Source: UBA1268 sp965662195 (GTDB lineage: Bacteria > Planctomycetota > Planctomycetia > Pirellulales > UBA1268). Taken from it: a stretch of 41,625 nucleotides of DNA. The notes beneath the pieces are model-generated. The model did no database searches and was not told the origin of the DNA. It worked only from the letters and a program-made list of their open reading frames with translations. Shown here in pieces: positions 15,803 through 24,693 of the stretch (positions are counted from its first letter, which is position 1; every line of letters begins with the position of its first letter). The position numbers and the translations under genes were made by a program. The DNA lies in NCBI GenBank assembly GCA_965662195.1, contig CBFIHA010000028.1:1-41625 (forward strand). Reading direction: 5' to 3'.

Positions 15803-17791
15803 ATGGGAAAACAGGATTCGATTGCCGGCAGCGGGGATGCCTCGATTCTCGTCCGCGAACCGACGGGTGAGCCCACCCTTGTGCGGCTGCAAGCCGACGA
15901 GGTGATGACACTGGGACGGGCCCCGGGCAACCGGTTGGTGCTGCACGATGAGCGGGCCAGCCGCAGCCATGCCGAACTGCGGCAGGGGGCCGACGGGGGC
16001 TGGTTTGTCCGGGACCTGGAAAGCCGGAACGGCACCCTGGTTGCCGGAGAGCCCGTCACTGGCGACCAGCGACTGGACGACGGCGACATCATTTGCATCG
16101 GTGCCGTTGAAATCCAGTTTTTCAGCGGCAGTCCACCGGCCGATGACCGGGTGGCGCCGGGTGACACCGACAGTGGCGAGGGGGGCATCACCGGTGAAAT
16201 GCCTGCTGACATCGAGCATTGGCACTCGACCATCCGCTATCGCCGCAATCGCAGCCGGCTGCTGGATGACATCCGCGAGTCGGCCCGCACCGCCCCCCGG
16301 GTCGGTCAGGCCGCCGCAGAACTCTGCCGGCTCGCCTTCGCCCTCGGCCGGGCCGGTGAAATCGATGCCGCGGCCAACCGGGCCCTCGAATCAGCCATGC
16401 TCGGCTCCGGCGCCGGCCGGGGCATGGTGCTGCTGCCCAAACCGGGCACTCCCCACAGCAGCCGGGTGACCGCCGCCGACCTGCACGGCGTCGCCGCAGT
16501 TCCCTCGAATCTCGAGATCCGCGATGTTCCACCCGATCTCATCGAGACGGTGCTGGCGACTGACGAAGCAATCCTCGCCGGCCCCGACACGGTGGGTGGC
16601 CAGCCGCCCACAATCATGATCGTCGCGCCGATCCGATCAGCCGGGAAACCGATTGGCTGCATCTATCTCGCCAGCGAACCGACTGCCGGAGACGGCTCAC
16701 CCGATGACCTTGAGTTCGTCATCGCGGTCTGTGATGCCGTTGGCCAGGCATTCGATAACCTCTCGACCCGTGACACGCTTTCGTCGCGGCTGGCCAATGC
16801 GGCGAGTGAGAATCGGCTGCTGAAGGAGCGGCTCAGTGAAGAGTCCCGGATGGTTGGCGAGAGTGCTGCACTCCGTGAGATCGCCAGCCAGGTCGAACGA
16901 GTCGCCCGGACCAAGGCGACAGTGCTGATCCGGGGTGAGAGCGGTGCCGGCAAGGAATTGGTTGCCCGCTCGATCCACGATTCGAGTGACCGCTGTAGCG
17001 GCCCCTTTGTCTGCCTGAACTGCGCCGCTCTCTCAGAGACATTGCTGGAAAGCGAACTGTTTGGCCACGAAAAGGGCGCTTTCACCGGCGCGACCGAGAA
17101 AAAGGCCGGCAAGTTCGAACTGGCCGATACCGGCACGCTGTTCCTTGACGAGATCGGTGAGATGAGCCCGACCATTCAGGCCAAGTTCCTCCGGGTCCTT
17201 GAAGGCCACGCCTTTGAACGGGTCGGCGGCAGTACCCGGATCAAAGCTGATGTGCGGGTCGTGGCGGCGACCAATCGCCACCTTGAAGAGGCCGTTGCCA
17301 CCGGCGGTTTCCGCCGGGACCTCTACTTTCGGCTCCGCGTCGTGGAAATCGGGGTCCCGCCGCTGCGGAAGCGACCGGAAGACATCGCGCTGCTGGCCCG
17401 GCATTTCCTTGATCGGTTTGCCCGTGAAGTCGGCCGCCGGATCGAGGGCTTCACCCCAGCCGCGGTGATTGCCATGCGGGAATACCACTGGCCCGGCAAC
17501 ATCCGCGAACTGCGTAACTCTGTTGAGCGGGCAGTGGTGCTGGCGCCGACTGAGCAAATTGACGTCTCCGACCTGGCCCTCAGCACACTCGCCTCGCCGG
17601 GTGACACCGGGAGGATCGCGGTAGCCCCCACCCAATTTGAGCCGGCCACGCTGGCTGAGGTTGAGCAGCGGCATATCATGGCCACCCTCGAGTCGACTGG
17701 TGGGAACAAGACCAAAGCCGCCCGGCTGCTTGGCATCGAACGCTCCACCCTCGACCGCAAACTCGCCCGCTGGGCAAAGGCGGAACGGTAA
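15803..17791 (+). CDS. FHA-GAF sigma-54-type transcriptional activator
   Basis: A bacterial enhancer-binding protein of 662 residues. Residues about 20-105 form an FHA phosphothreonine-binding domain (TLGRAPGNRLVLHDERASRS, DLESRNGTLVAG). Residues about 160-320 look like a GAF domain. The AAA+ domain has Walker A GESGAGKE (about 378-385), the GAFTGA loop (about 425-430) that contacts sigma-54, Walker B TLFLDEIGEM, and RRDLYFRL. A Fis-type helix-turn-helix closes the protein (ATLESTGGNKTKAARLLGIE). The intact GAFTGA argues for real sigma-54 activation. The FHA input implies control by a Ser/Thr kinase rather than a histidine kinase; one such kinase is encoded at 33303-34514, but a link is only a guess. 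ATG 15803 was chosen because the open frame above is antisense to the divergent gene. Confidence 0.92.
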   Translation: MGKQDSIAGSGDASILVREPTGEPTLVRLQADEVMTLGRAPGNRLVLHDERASRSHAELRQGADGGWFVRDLESRNGTLVAGEPVTGDQRLDDGDIICIGAVEIQFFSGSPPADDRVAPGDTDSGEGGITGEMPADIEHWHSTIRYRRNRSRLLDDIRESARTAPRVGQAAAELCRLAFALGRAGEIDAAANRALESAMLGSGAGRGMVLLPKPGTPHSSRVTAADLHGVAAVPSNLEIRDVPPDLIETVLATDEAILAGPDTVGGQPPTIMIVAPIRSAGKPIGCIYLASEPTAGDGSPDDLEFVIAVCDAVGQAFDNLSTRDTLSSRLANAASENRLLKERLSEESRMVGESAALREIASQVERVARTKATVLIRGESGAGKELVARSIHDSSDRCSGPFVCLNCAALSETLLESELFGHEKGAFTGATEKKAGKFELADTGTLFLDEIGEMSPTIQAKFLRVLEGHAFERVGGSTRIKADVRVVAATNRHLEEAVATGGFRRDLYFRLRVVEIGVPPLRKRPEDIALLARHFLDRFAREVGRRIEGFTPAAVIAMREYHWPGNIRELRNSVERAVVLAPTEQIDVSDLALSTLASPGDTGRIAVAPTQFEPATLAEVEQRHIMATLESTGGNKTKAARLLGIERSTLDRKLARWAKAER

Positions 17792-17845
17792 TGATGAATT
17801 ATTTTCGGGGAAGCATCTGGCCCTAGCAGAGGTATCCGTATGGAA

Positions 17846-18004
17846 GCCGCTTAGCGGCAGCCGGCAAGCTGCGGGTCCGGTCGCTGCCGCTCCCGGCTTG
17901 CTCCTGATGCCTCACACTGGACGAGGCGAAGGGGTCGGCGAACGCTCGAGGAGCATTCGGCCGGAACGGCCGTCGCGACGAGACTTTTGCCGCCCCTGAG
18001 CCGG
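17846..18004 (+). repeat. Structured intergenic repeat, copy B
   Basis: Lies in the convergent gap between the activator and the NYN gene. The modules are a GCCGC-TTA-GCGGC hairpin (17846-17858), the GTCCGG-type module (17875-17899), and the 85-base core (17920-18004) matching 13959-14043. In the core hairpin the innermost pair has changed from C:G in copy A (CGGCCC/GGGCCG) to G:C here (CGGCCG/CGGCCG), which keeps pairing. The module order is reversed relative to copy A. Confidence 0.8.
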
Positions 18005-18023
18005 CTCAAGCCGGTCGTGCCGC

Positions 18024-18500
18024 TCACATGCCAAAGAAGCGTTTCCAGGCTTCCACGCCCTCGGGCCCTGGCTCTGGCGGCTTGGTTTCGCGGGGCCGCC
18101 GTGCCGCCCGCAGGGCGGCACGGCGTTCAGCCAGCCACTGCTCACTGCCGACCGCTGTGGCCCGCTGCCGCCGGGCAGCCACCTGCAGGCGACGGTCGCT
18201 GGAGACGACTATGTTGCCCCGGGCCGGTTCGTCCTCGAGCAATTCTTCGATCAGGCTGTCGGCATCGGGGTATTCCCGGGCAAACCAGACTCGGATCGGA
18301 CCATGCTGCAGCCGGGCCGGCAGCCCGTCGGGAGCGTGGGCGGCGTCGAACACCACCAGCGTCCGTTCGGCCTCGGGGCCGAGTAATTCCAGCAGATGAT
18401 CCAGCAAGGCATGACGCGATTGCTGAAACCCTCGCGGCCCCCGCTCGGCACCAAAGATTCCCGACGCGTGCAGCAGGTTGTAGCCGTCAATGATGATCAT
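18024..18500 (-). CDS. NYN-domain protein (YacP/Rae1-like RNase)
   Basis: A small PIN-like/NYN-fold protein of 158 residues, probably an RNA-cleaving enzyme; Rae1 (YacP) of Bacillus cuts mRNA on the ribosome. The acidic pocket is visible as MIIIDGYNLLH at the N-terminus, RTLVVFDAAHAP in the middle, PDADSLIEELL and VVSSDRRLQVAARR. The C-terminal 35 residues are basic and Pro-rich. The start lies one base after the pyrC stop, so it is the third gene of a pyrB-pyrC-NYN unit. No link to pyrimidine synthesis is known to me; co-location may simply be transcriptional. The catalytic activity is a family inference. Confidence 0.85.
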   Translation of the reverse strand: MIIIDGYNLLHASGIFGAERGPRGFQQSRHALLDHLLELLGPEAERTLVVFDAAHAPDGLPARLQHGPIRVWFAREYPDADSLIEELLEDEPARGNIVVSSDRRLQVAARRQRATAVGSEQWLAERRAALRAARRPRETKPPEPGPEGVEAWKRFFGM

Positions 18501-18501
18501 G

Positions 18502-19791
18502 TCACCGCAGGCGGTATTTCACTCGGCCGGCGACTATCGTCGCCACGGCCCGTCCCGTGAGTGTCCAGCCGTCGAAAGGAGAGTTGATGCTCTTCGATGC
18601 GAACTGCGTCGCATCGACCCGCCACTTCAGGCTGGGGTCGATGAGGGTCACATCGGCAACCCCGCCGGGCCGCAGCGTACCGCGGTTGACGCCGAGAATC
18701 TCGGCCGGCAACTGGCTGGCTGCCTCGACAAATCGTGGCCAGCCGATCCGGCCGCTCTCGATCAGGCGGGTCACACAGAGTCCCACCGCGGTCTCGAGGC
18801 CGAGGATACCGAAGGGGGCCCGGTCGAGTTCCAGCAGCTTTTTTTCCGGCGCGTGGGGAGCGTGATCGGTGGCAAGACAGTCGATCGTACCGTCGGCAAG
18901 GCCGACCAGAATCCCTTCCACATCGGCGGCGGTCCGCAGCGGTGGGCTCATCTTGAAGTTTGAATCAAAGCCCCGCAGGCTCTCGTCGGTGAGGGTGAAA
19001 TGGTGGGGGCAGGCCTCGGCCGTCACCCGGATGCCCCGGGCCTTCGCCTGCCGGACGAGATCAACGCCATGGGCGGTCGAAACATGCATCACATGCAGCC
19101 GGCCGCCGGTCACCTCGGCGAGGGCGAGGTCGCGGCCAATCATCACCTCTTCGGCCGCCGCCGGCATTCCCTTCAGGCCCAGGCTCAGGGAAACCAGTCC
19201 CTCGTTCATGACGCCACCCCGCGAGAGTTCCAGCACCTCTTCGTGGGCGAGAATCGGCTTGTCGAACATGCGGCAGTATTCAAAGGCCCGCCGCATCAGT
19301 TCGGCGTCGTAGACGGGCGACCCGTCATCACTGAAGGCGACCGCCCCCGCCTCGACCAGCTGGCCGATCTCGGCCAGTTCCTTGCCCTCCCGTTCGCGGC
19401 TGACGCAGCCGACGACAAAGACGTTGCAGGTGTCGGCCCGGGCCGCCTTCTGCCGGATGAACTCGACGTTGGCCTGAGTGTCGATTGGCGGCTCGGTGTT
19501 GGGGATGCAGGCGACGCTGGTGAAGCCGCCCGCCAGGGCCGCCCGGGTGCCGGTCTCGATCGTCTCGTCTTCCTCGCGGCCCGGCTCCCGCAGATGAACA
19601 TGCATGTCGATCAGGCCGGGCGTGACCACGAGCCCCTCGGCATCGATCGTCTCGTCGACCTTGCCGAGCGGCTGGCTGCCGGTCTGCCCAATCGCCACGA
19701 TTAGTCCATCGCGGATGAGCAGGTCGTCGATCCGGTCGATTCCCTGACTGGGATCGACCACCCGGCCACCGCGAATCAACATCGACGCCAT
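18502..19791 (-). CDS. pyrC: Dihydroorotase
   Basis: Zn-dependent enzyme of de novo pyrimidine synthesis that closes carbamoyl aspartate to dihydroorotate. The 429-residue class I form has the metal-site HxH in DMHVHLREPG, then ACIPNTEPP, the Asp of FSDDGSPV, PILAHEE, LHVMHVSTAHG, EACPHHFTLTDESL and the catalytic Asp of CLATDHAPH. As all ligands are present it should be active, not a pseudo-dihydroorotase. The start ATG at 19791 overlaps the pyrB stop by one base (TGATG), which indicates translational coupling with aspartate carbamoyltransferase; the two often form a complex in bacteria with this arrangement. Confidence 0.97.
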   Translation of the reverse strand: MASMLIRGGRVVDPSQGIDRIDDLLIRDGLIVAIGQTGSQPLGKVDETIDAEGLVVTPGLIDMHVHLREPGREEDETIETGTRAALAGGFTSVACIPNTEPPIDTQANVEFIRQKAARADTCNVFVVGCVSREREGKELAEIGQLVEAGAVAFSDDGSPVYDAELMRRAFEYCRMFDKPILAHEEVLELSRGGVMNEGLVSLSLGLKGMPAAAEEVMIGRDLALAEVTGGRLHVMHVSTAHGVDLVRQAKARGIRVTAEACPHHFTLTDESLRGFDSNFKMSPPLRTAADVEGILVGLADGTIDCLATDHAPHAPEKKLLELDRAPFGILGLETAVGLCVTRLIESGRIGWPRFVEAASQLPAEILGVNRGTLRPGGVADVTLIDPSLKWRVDATQFASKSINSPFDGWTLTGRAVATIVAGRVKYRLR

Positions 19792-20825
19792 CAGACGATC
19801 CTCCTGCTGCCGGCCCCATCATCAGCGGACTGCCCAACGGCCTGCTGCCGGGCACCACAGATCAGCCAGAGCACCGCCATCCGTACCGCCAGCCCGTTGG
19901 TCACCTGGTCGAGAATGAGCGACTGCGGGCAGTCAGCCACGTCGGCAGTCACCTCGACGCCACGATTGATCGGCCCTGGGGCGAGAATCACCAGGTCTCG
20001 CTTGGCCCGCCGCAGCCGATCGCGGTTCATTGCATACAGATGCGCGTACTCCCGCACCGACGGGAAGGGACTGGTGTGCTGCCGCTCAAACTGAATCCGC
20101 AGCAGATTGAGCACGTCGCACCGCGGCAGGATTGCATCGAGATCGTGGGAGATCTCGACACCCAGTTCCCGCCAACGGTCGGAGACCAGCGTTGGCGGGC
20201 CGCAGAGGATCACCTTCGCCCCCAGCTTCGTCAGTCCCCAGAGGTTCGACCGGGCGGTGCGGCTGTGGGCAATGTCACCGACCAGCCCGACGGTGAGCCC
20301 CCGCAGGTCTCCCAGCCGCTCCCGAATGGAGAGGATATCGAGCAGTCCCTGGGTGGGATGGGCGTGCGGACCATCGCCGGCGTTGATGACCCCGACGTTG
20401 AGATGGCCAGCCAGCAGATGGGGCGTCCCCGGGGTGGCATGCCGAACCACTACGGCGTCGATTCCCATCGCCTCGAGATTCTTCGCCGTGTCAATGAACG
20501 ACTCACCCTTGGAGAGGCTGCTGGTCGACGCCGAAAAATCGATGACGTCGGCCCCGAGCCGTCGGGCCGCCAGGGAAAAGCTGATCTTGGTGCGGGTTGA
20601 GTTCTCGAAGAACAGATTGACGACAGCCGACCCGGCCAGCACGTCGATCTTACGGCGGCAGCCTGCGGTCGCCTCCTTGCAGAGCACCGCCGTGTCGAGA
20701 ATCAGGCTGATTTCCTCGGCGGTGAGTTCCTCAAGGTCGAGCAGGTTCCGATGCGACCAGCCGGCCGTCGGCAGCCGGCTGCGAAGGGGCCCGGGGGCGG
20801 CGGTGGCGGCAGGCTGATTGGGCAT
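19791..20825 (-). CDS. pyrB: Aspartate carbamoyltransferase catalytic subunit
   Basis: Makes carbamoyl aspartate from carbamoyl phosphate and aspartate, the committed step of pyrimidine synthesis. The carbamoyl phosphate loop FFENSTRTKISFSLAARRLG, the mobile SSLSKGES loop, VVVRHATPG, NAGDGPHAHPTQGLLD, GDIAHSRTARSN and the C-terminal LAPGPINRGVE are all present. The product has 344 residues from ATG 20825; an in-frame start at 20858 would add 11 residues. The N-terminal 30 residues are rich in Pro and Ala and precede the conserved NLLDLEELTAEEI. No pyrI regulatory subunit is present, as is usual for the class paired with class I dihydroorotase. The region to the divergent lipoprotein gene is 221 bases and shows no clear PyrR attenuator. 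Confidence 0.96.
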   Translation of the reverse strand: MPNQPAATAAPGPLRSRLPTAGWSHRNLLDLEELTAEEISLILDTAVLCKEATAGCRRKIDVLAGSAVVNLFFENSTRTKISFSLAARRLGADVIDFSASTSSLSKGESFIDTAKNLEAMGIDAVVVRHATPGTPHLLAGHLNVGVINAGDGPHAHPTQGLLDILSIRERLGDLRGLTVGLVGDIAHSRTARSNLWGLTKLGAKVILCGPPTLVSDRWRELGVEISHDLDAILPRCDVLNLLRIQFERQHTSPFPSVREYAHLYAMNRDRLRRAKRDLVILAPGPINRGVEVTADVADCPQSLILDQVTNGLAVRMAVLWLICGARQQAVGQSADDGAGSRRIV

Positions 20826-21046
20826 GCAATTGGCAACACGAGGGCGGAAACTGGGCAAAAGGCGGCGTATCGGCGGAGTCTATCAGCGGCCGGGCGGATC
20901 GTCAGCAGCGGCCCAGGCTGGACTTGCCCCCGGGTGCAAAAAGTTCCTACTTTCCCGCAAACCTGCCGACGGCCACCGTGATCGACGACAGAATTTTCGA
21001 ACCAACCCCGGGGCGGCGACCCGTCTTGTACTCGCCCCGGCGACCC

Positions 21047-22264
21047 ATGCGAACAATACGACTTTCCAATCCGATCGATCTGGCCCGAGCCCTCCTGGTC
21101 GCGGCCGCGATGCTGTCAGCCGGCTGCAGCTCGGTCATTTCGATGCGGGAGGCCCTCCGGGAAAGCGTTGAACAGGCGGCGGCGATGACGCAGCTGGCTA
21201 CGCTTGGCGACCTTGAACCGCATGCCTCCGAGATGGGCCCGACCGACATCGCCAGCTACGACCGTTCAGGCGAGGCAGACGAACCAACCACCGCCGCGCT
21301 GGCCGATTCGCTCACCGACGATCCGGCCGCAGTGGCCGCCGCCATCGAACGGGCCATCAGCGACCTGGCCGAGGCTGACAGCCTCGACACGGCCTCGAAG
21401 GCAGCCCTGATCGAAACCCTGCAGCTGACCCCGCAGGCCGACTGGCCGGTGGTGATCGAAGAGTTCACCGCAACGCTTACCGCCTTGCGGGCAGCCGCTC
21501 CTGTCACCACCGAGGAGACGGCCCAGTTGGCTGACCCGACAACCGTCGCAGCGGTGACTGAGCCATCGGTGATCGACGAGCCGGCGGAACCGCCAGCCAC
21601 CGAACCAGCGGCCACTCCCGAGATGACGACTCCCGAAGCTGCTGCTCCCGAAGCTGTTGCTGCCGAAGCTGTTGCTCCCGAAGCTGTTGCTCCCGAGGCT
21701 TCCACGCCAGCCGCCCCAGCCTCAATCAACGACCAGCCGGCTGAAGCACCGGCTTCAGCAGATCCTGCGGTGACCGCATCTGCTGAAGCCCCCGAAGAGG
21801 CCTCAGCAGATGCCGCTGCCGCTGCTACTCAGTCGGCGACCACTCCCGCCGAATCAACGCCGGCCAGTGGCCTCTCGATCGACCGCCCCTGTCTGGCCCG
21901 GCAGGTTCGAGGCTGGGGACAGGTCGATCCCTTCGACCCGACAGATCTTCAACCCGGCAGAGAAGTGATCGCCTACTTTGAGCTCTCCGGGCTCCAGTCC
22001 CGGACAACTGCCGATGGCGTCACCACCAGCATCGACACCACCCTGCGGCTGGAGGATGGCCAGGGCAATCGGCTGGCCGGCTGGTCGTTTCCGCCGGTGA
22101 CCGAAACCTGCGCCGCCCGACGCCGCGACTACTTCGCCCGCTACCTGCTCGACCTTCCCGCTGATCTTCCCGCAGGCGAGCATCGGCTCATTCTCGCCGT
22201 CACCGACCTTCAGGCCGGGAGCACAGCCGAGGCATCGATCGCCCTGCCCGTATCGGCCGAGTGA
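21047..22264 (+). CDS. Lipoprotein with acidic Ala/Pro/Glu repeats and conserved C-terminal domain
   Basis: A protein of about 405 residues with a lipoprotein signal (LLVAAAMLSAGCSS, lipobox Cys about 26), so it is likely anchored in a membrane. The middle (about 180-285) is an acidic, disordered linker with PEAVA-type repeats. The C-terminal 125 residues form an ordered beta-rich domain: RPCLARQVRGWGQVDPFD, LQPGREVIAYFELSG, DTTLRLEDGQGNRLAGWSF, RRRDYFARYLLDLPADLPAG and HRLILAVTDLQAG. I recall this domain in other planctomycete proteins of unknown role. ATG 21047 was chosen because it directly precedes the signal peptide; the open frame above is leader. It is divergent from pyrB. The function is unknown. 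Confidence 0.75.
   Translation: MRTIRLSNPIDLARALLVAAAMLSAGCSSVISMREALRESVEQAAAMTQLATLGDLEPHASEMGPTDIASYDRSGEADEPTTAALADSLTDDPAAVAAAIERAISDLAEADSLDTASKAALIETLQLTPQADWPVVIEEFTATLTALRAAAPVTTEETAQLADPTTVAAVTEPSVIDEPAEPPATEPAATPEMTTPEAAAPEAVAAEAVAPEAVAPEASTPAAPASINDQPAEAPASADPAVTASAEAPEEASADAAAAATQSATTPAESTPASGLSIDRPCLARQVRGWGQVDPFDPTDLQPGREVIAYFELSGLQSRTTADGVTTSIDTTLRLEDGQGNRLAGWSFPPVTETCAARRRDYFARYLLDLPADLPAGEHRLILAVTDLQAGSTAEASIALPVSAE
21635..21700 (+). repeat. 15-base coding repeat in the lipoprotein linker
   Basis: Four consecutive 15-base units, GAAGCTGTTGCTCCC and close variants (21635-21694), plus a partial fifth, encode the PEAVA-type pentapeptide. The near identity at DNA level points to recent slippage or unequal exchange, and copy number may vary between strains. 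Confidence 0.8.
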
Positions 22265-22271
22265 GCCTCGC

Positions 22272-23792
22272 TCAGGGCGCCGGTGGTGGCATCTGCTCCG
22301 GGATCAGGCCGGGCGGTGGGCCCTGCCGCTGATCGAGAAACTCCAGCTCGGTCGTCGCAGGCGACGCCATCGATGGTGGGAACTCCTCCAACTGCAGCAG
22401 GTCGGCGATTTGGACCGCTCCGTTCCAGCGGGCCCGCTGGGCATCGACGTAGGCCAGCTCGGTCTCGGTCAGGATCCGCTGGGCCTCCAGCAGCCGCAAG
22501 AAGGTCAGCTCGCCCTGGGAATAGAGCAGCTGGGTCACCCGGACGGTTTCGCGGGCCTTCGGCAGGATCAGCTCCTGATACCACTCGGCCAGCCGGCGGG
22601 CCTGACGGTAGTCATTGATTGCCTTGGCGGTCTGGTCGGCCAGTTCGATCTCGACCGTACGCAGCTCGGCCCGGGCGGTGGCAATGCCGGCACGGGCGGA
22701 ACGGATGGTGCCCTGGTTGCGGTCAAACAGCGGCACCGAGAGCATCACCTCAACCAGCCCCTGATCCTGCGGCGGGCCGACCTGCCGCTGATAGCCGCCC
22801 ATCAGCGTGACGTTCGGAATCGGCTCGACAACCGAGCGTTCAAGGGTCCACTGGGCACGGGCGATATTGGCTTCCGCTGCCCGGGGGTTGGCGTTGCGGG
22901 CAATCACGGCCCGCTGCAACGCCTTCAAGTCGAAATTGGGCAACAGCTTGAAGAGATCCCCGTCGATTTCGCCGACGTCGGCCATCGGCAGCCCCATGGC
23001 CGCCGCAAGTTCGCGGCGTTCGGTCTCGATATTGACCGTTGAGTTGATCAGCCGCACCTCGGCCCGGTCGCGTTCAATGCTCCAGAAGAGGGTGTCGGCC
23101 CGGGTCTCCTCGCCGGCGGCGGCCAGCTGCTTGCCGATCTCATAGGACCGGTTCGAGATGTCGTAGAGCAGCTTGAAAATCTCCAGCCGCCGCTGCGAGA
23201 CGAGCAGGTCATAGAACGCCGCCCGCACCCCGGTGAGGACATCGAACCGGGCCCGGATCAGTTCATATTCGGCCCGCTGCACCTCCCGCAGGGCCGCCTG
23301 CTGGGATAGCTTCAGCTTGCCAGCCGTGATGAATTCCTGTGAGACGAAGCCGTTCCACTGGCTGTCGGTGCCGGCCATCTGCGGGCTCGAGCCCGCCAGC
23401 ACCGGATTGGGATAGAGCCGGGCCTGCACCGCCTTACCGCGGGCCTGCTCGACCGCTGCCCGAGCCGACCGCATTCGGGGATGGCTCTCGATTGCCCGCA
23501 GAGAAAACTGGTCGAGCGTCCGCGGCGAGGGGCCGCGGACACCGTTTCGGTCTTGACCAGACGGCTGGCCCGCAAGAGGTCGAGGCGGCGCAACCGGCAC
23601 CGCCTCGGCAGCCGGCTGCGGCTGGCTCGTCGCGGCCGGTGCCAGCAGAGGCCCGGGGTCGGCAATCAGAAATCTGCCGGCGGCCCTTCGAGGCTGGTCA
23701 GATTCGGCCGCGAGTCCCGTCGCTGCCGCCAGTAGCGCCACTCCCGCTACCCGCACCGTCGACCAGTTTCGTGCAACGATTGGATTTCTCAT
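22272..23792 (-). CDS. TolC-family outer-membrane efflux protein
   Basis: A channel protein of about 506 residues that would span the outer membrane and periplasm. An N-terminal signal peptide (VRVAGVALLAAATGLAAE) is followed by a Pro-rich stretch and then two homologous halves of helical barrel: RAIESHPRMRSARAAVEQAR, YPNPVLAGSSP, GFVSQEFITAGKL, FYDLLVSQRRLEIFKLL, and in the second half LMGGYQRQVGPPQDQGLVE, SVPLFDRNQGTIRSARAG and YSQGELTFLRLLEAQRIL. The last is the usual TolC C-terminal helix. ATG 23792 is preferred to 23804 because it gives a compact signal peptide. It is divergent from an ABC exporter at 23992-27206, a likely partner, but no membrane-fusion protein is encoded between them. 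Confidence 0.92.
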   Translation of the reverse strand: MRNPIVARNWSTVRVAGVALLAAATGLAAESDQPRRAAGRFLIADPGPLLAPAATSQPQPAAEAVPVAPPRPLAGQPSGQDRNGVRGPSPRTLDQFSLRAIESHPRMRSARAAVEQARGKAVQARLYPNPVLAGSSPQMAGTDSQWNGFVSQEFITAGKLKLSQQAALREVQRAEYELIRARFDVLTGVRAAFYDLLVSQRRLEIFKLLYDISNRSYEIGKQLAAAGEETRADTLFWSIERDRAEVRLINSTVNIETERRELAAAMGLPMADVGEIDGDLFKLLPNFDLKALQRAVIARNANPRAAEANIARAQWTLERSVVEPIPNVTLMGGYQRQVGPPQDQGLVEVMLSVPLFDRNQGTIRSARAGIATARAELRTVEIELADQTAKAINDYRQARRLAEWYQELILPKARETVRVTQLLYSQGELTFLRLLEAQRILTETELAYVDAQRARWNGAVQIADLLQLEEFPPSMASPATTELEFLDQRQGPPPGLIPEQMPPPAP

Positions 23793-23916
23793 ACACTCAA
23801 GCACCTACGGCAAATCACTCCAGTCGGAATAATCGGCAAGATCAGGCGGCCAGGTTGAACGAAACTGCCAAGCTTCACCGGCTTACCGGGGTTTCCCCGG
23901 CACGGTGACCGGCACG

Positions 23917-23931
23917 CCCGGCACTGCCGGG
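23917..23931. promoter_or_regulatory. Palindrome in the TolC/ABC divergent promoter region
   Basis: CCCGGCA-C-TGCCGGG is a perfect 7-bp inverted repeat with a one-base centre, 60 bases before the ABC gene start and about 125 bases before the divergent TolC gene. It is a candidate operator. GC-rich palindromes also occur by chance in this DNA, so support is weak. Confidence 0.3.
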
Positions 23932-23991
23932 TCTGCGGTGACTCAGCCCCGGCGTCCGGCCGCCGTCCGCACCCCAGGGAGACTCAGACAC

Positions 23992-24693
23992 GTGGCAATT
24001 CTGCAGGCCGAGCGGCTGACGAAAACCTTTGAAACCGGCGGGGATGCAACGAAAGTGGCGGCGGTTGGCGGGGTCGACTTCAGGGTGGCGAAGGGAGAGT
24101 TTGTCGCCATCACCGGGGCCTCTGGCTCGGGAAAAAGCACCCTGCTGCATATGCTCGGCGGCATCACCCGGCCGAGCAGCGGCCGGGTCGTGCTCGAAGA
24201 TGTCGACCTCGCCACGCTCAATGACGACGCTTTGGCCCTGATCCGGCGACGGCGAATCGGCTTTATCTTCCAGCGGTACAACCTGCTGCCGGAACTGTCG
24301 CTGGTGGAGAATGTAGCCCTGCCGCTGGTGCTCGACGGCAAGGGTGAGGCCGTCTGCGATGCGGCGGCCCGCAAGGCGCTTGAGGCGGTCGGTATGGCCG
24401 CCCGGGCCAATCACCGGCCCGATGAGCTCTCGGGCGGCGAGCAGCAGCGGGGGGCGATCGCCCGGGCCCTGGTGACCGAGCCGGCCATCGTGCTGGCCGA
24501 TGAACCGACCGGTGCCCTCGACTCGGCCAATTCGGCCCGGGTCATAGAATTGCTGCAGTCACTGGTCCACCACCAGCACCAGACCGTTGTGATGGTGACC
24601 CACGATCCCGACAGTGCCGCCGCGGCCGACCGCACCATCAGCATGCGGGATGGCTTGATTTTCTCTGACACCGCTGCCGCGGGGGTCTCATGA
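23992..24693 (+). CDS. ABC transporter ATPase, LolD/MacB type
   Basis: ATPase subunit of an exporter-type ABC system that works with FtsX-like permeases (lipoprotein release, peptide or macrolide export). The 233-residue product has Walker A GASGSGKST, Q-loop in IFQRYNLLPELS, signature LSGGEQQRGAIARAL, Walker B VLADEPTGALDS and switch His in VTHDP. The GTG start at 23992 is chosen because AGGGAGA lies about 10 bases upstream and conserved sequence (ILQAERLTKTFE) begins at once. The stop overlaps the permease ATG (ATGA), so the two are co-translated. Confidence 0.93.
   Translation: MAILQAERLTKTFETGGDATKVAAVGGVDFRVAKGEFVAITGASGSGKSTLLHMLGGITRPSSGRVVLEDVDLATLNDDALALIRRRRIGFIFQRYNLLPELSLVENVALPLVLDGKGEAVCDAAARKALEAVGMAARANHRPDELSGGEQQRGAIARALVTEPAIVLADEPTGALDSANSARVIELLQSLVHHQHQTVVMVTHDPDSAAAADRTISMRDGLIFSDTAAAGVS

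Noticed and set aside
15560..16225. In-frame upstream extension of the DUF1598-like gene
   Set aside because: It is antisense to the activator's FHA domain, while the ATG at 15559 has a good ribosome site and a signal peptide directly after it.
20826..21046. PyrR-type attenuator before pyrB
   Set aside because: No matching anti-terminator/terminator pair or PyrR-binding loop could be seen by eye.
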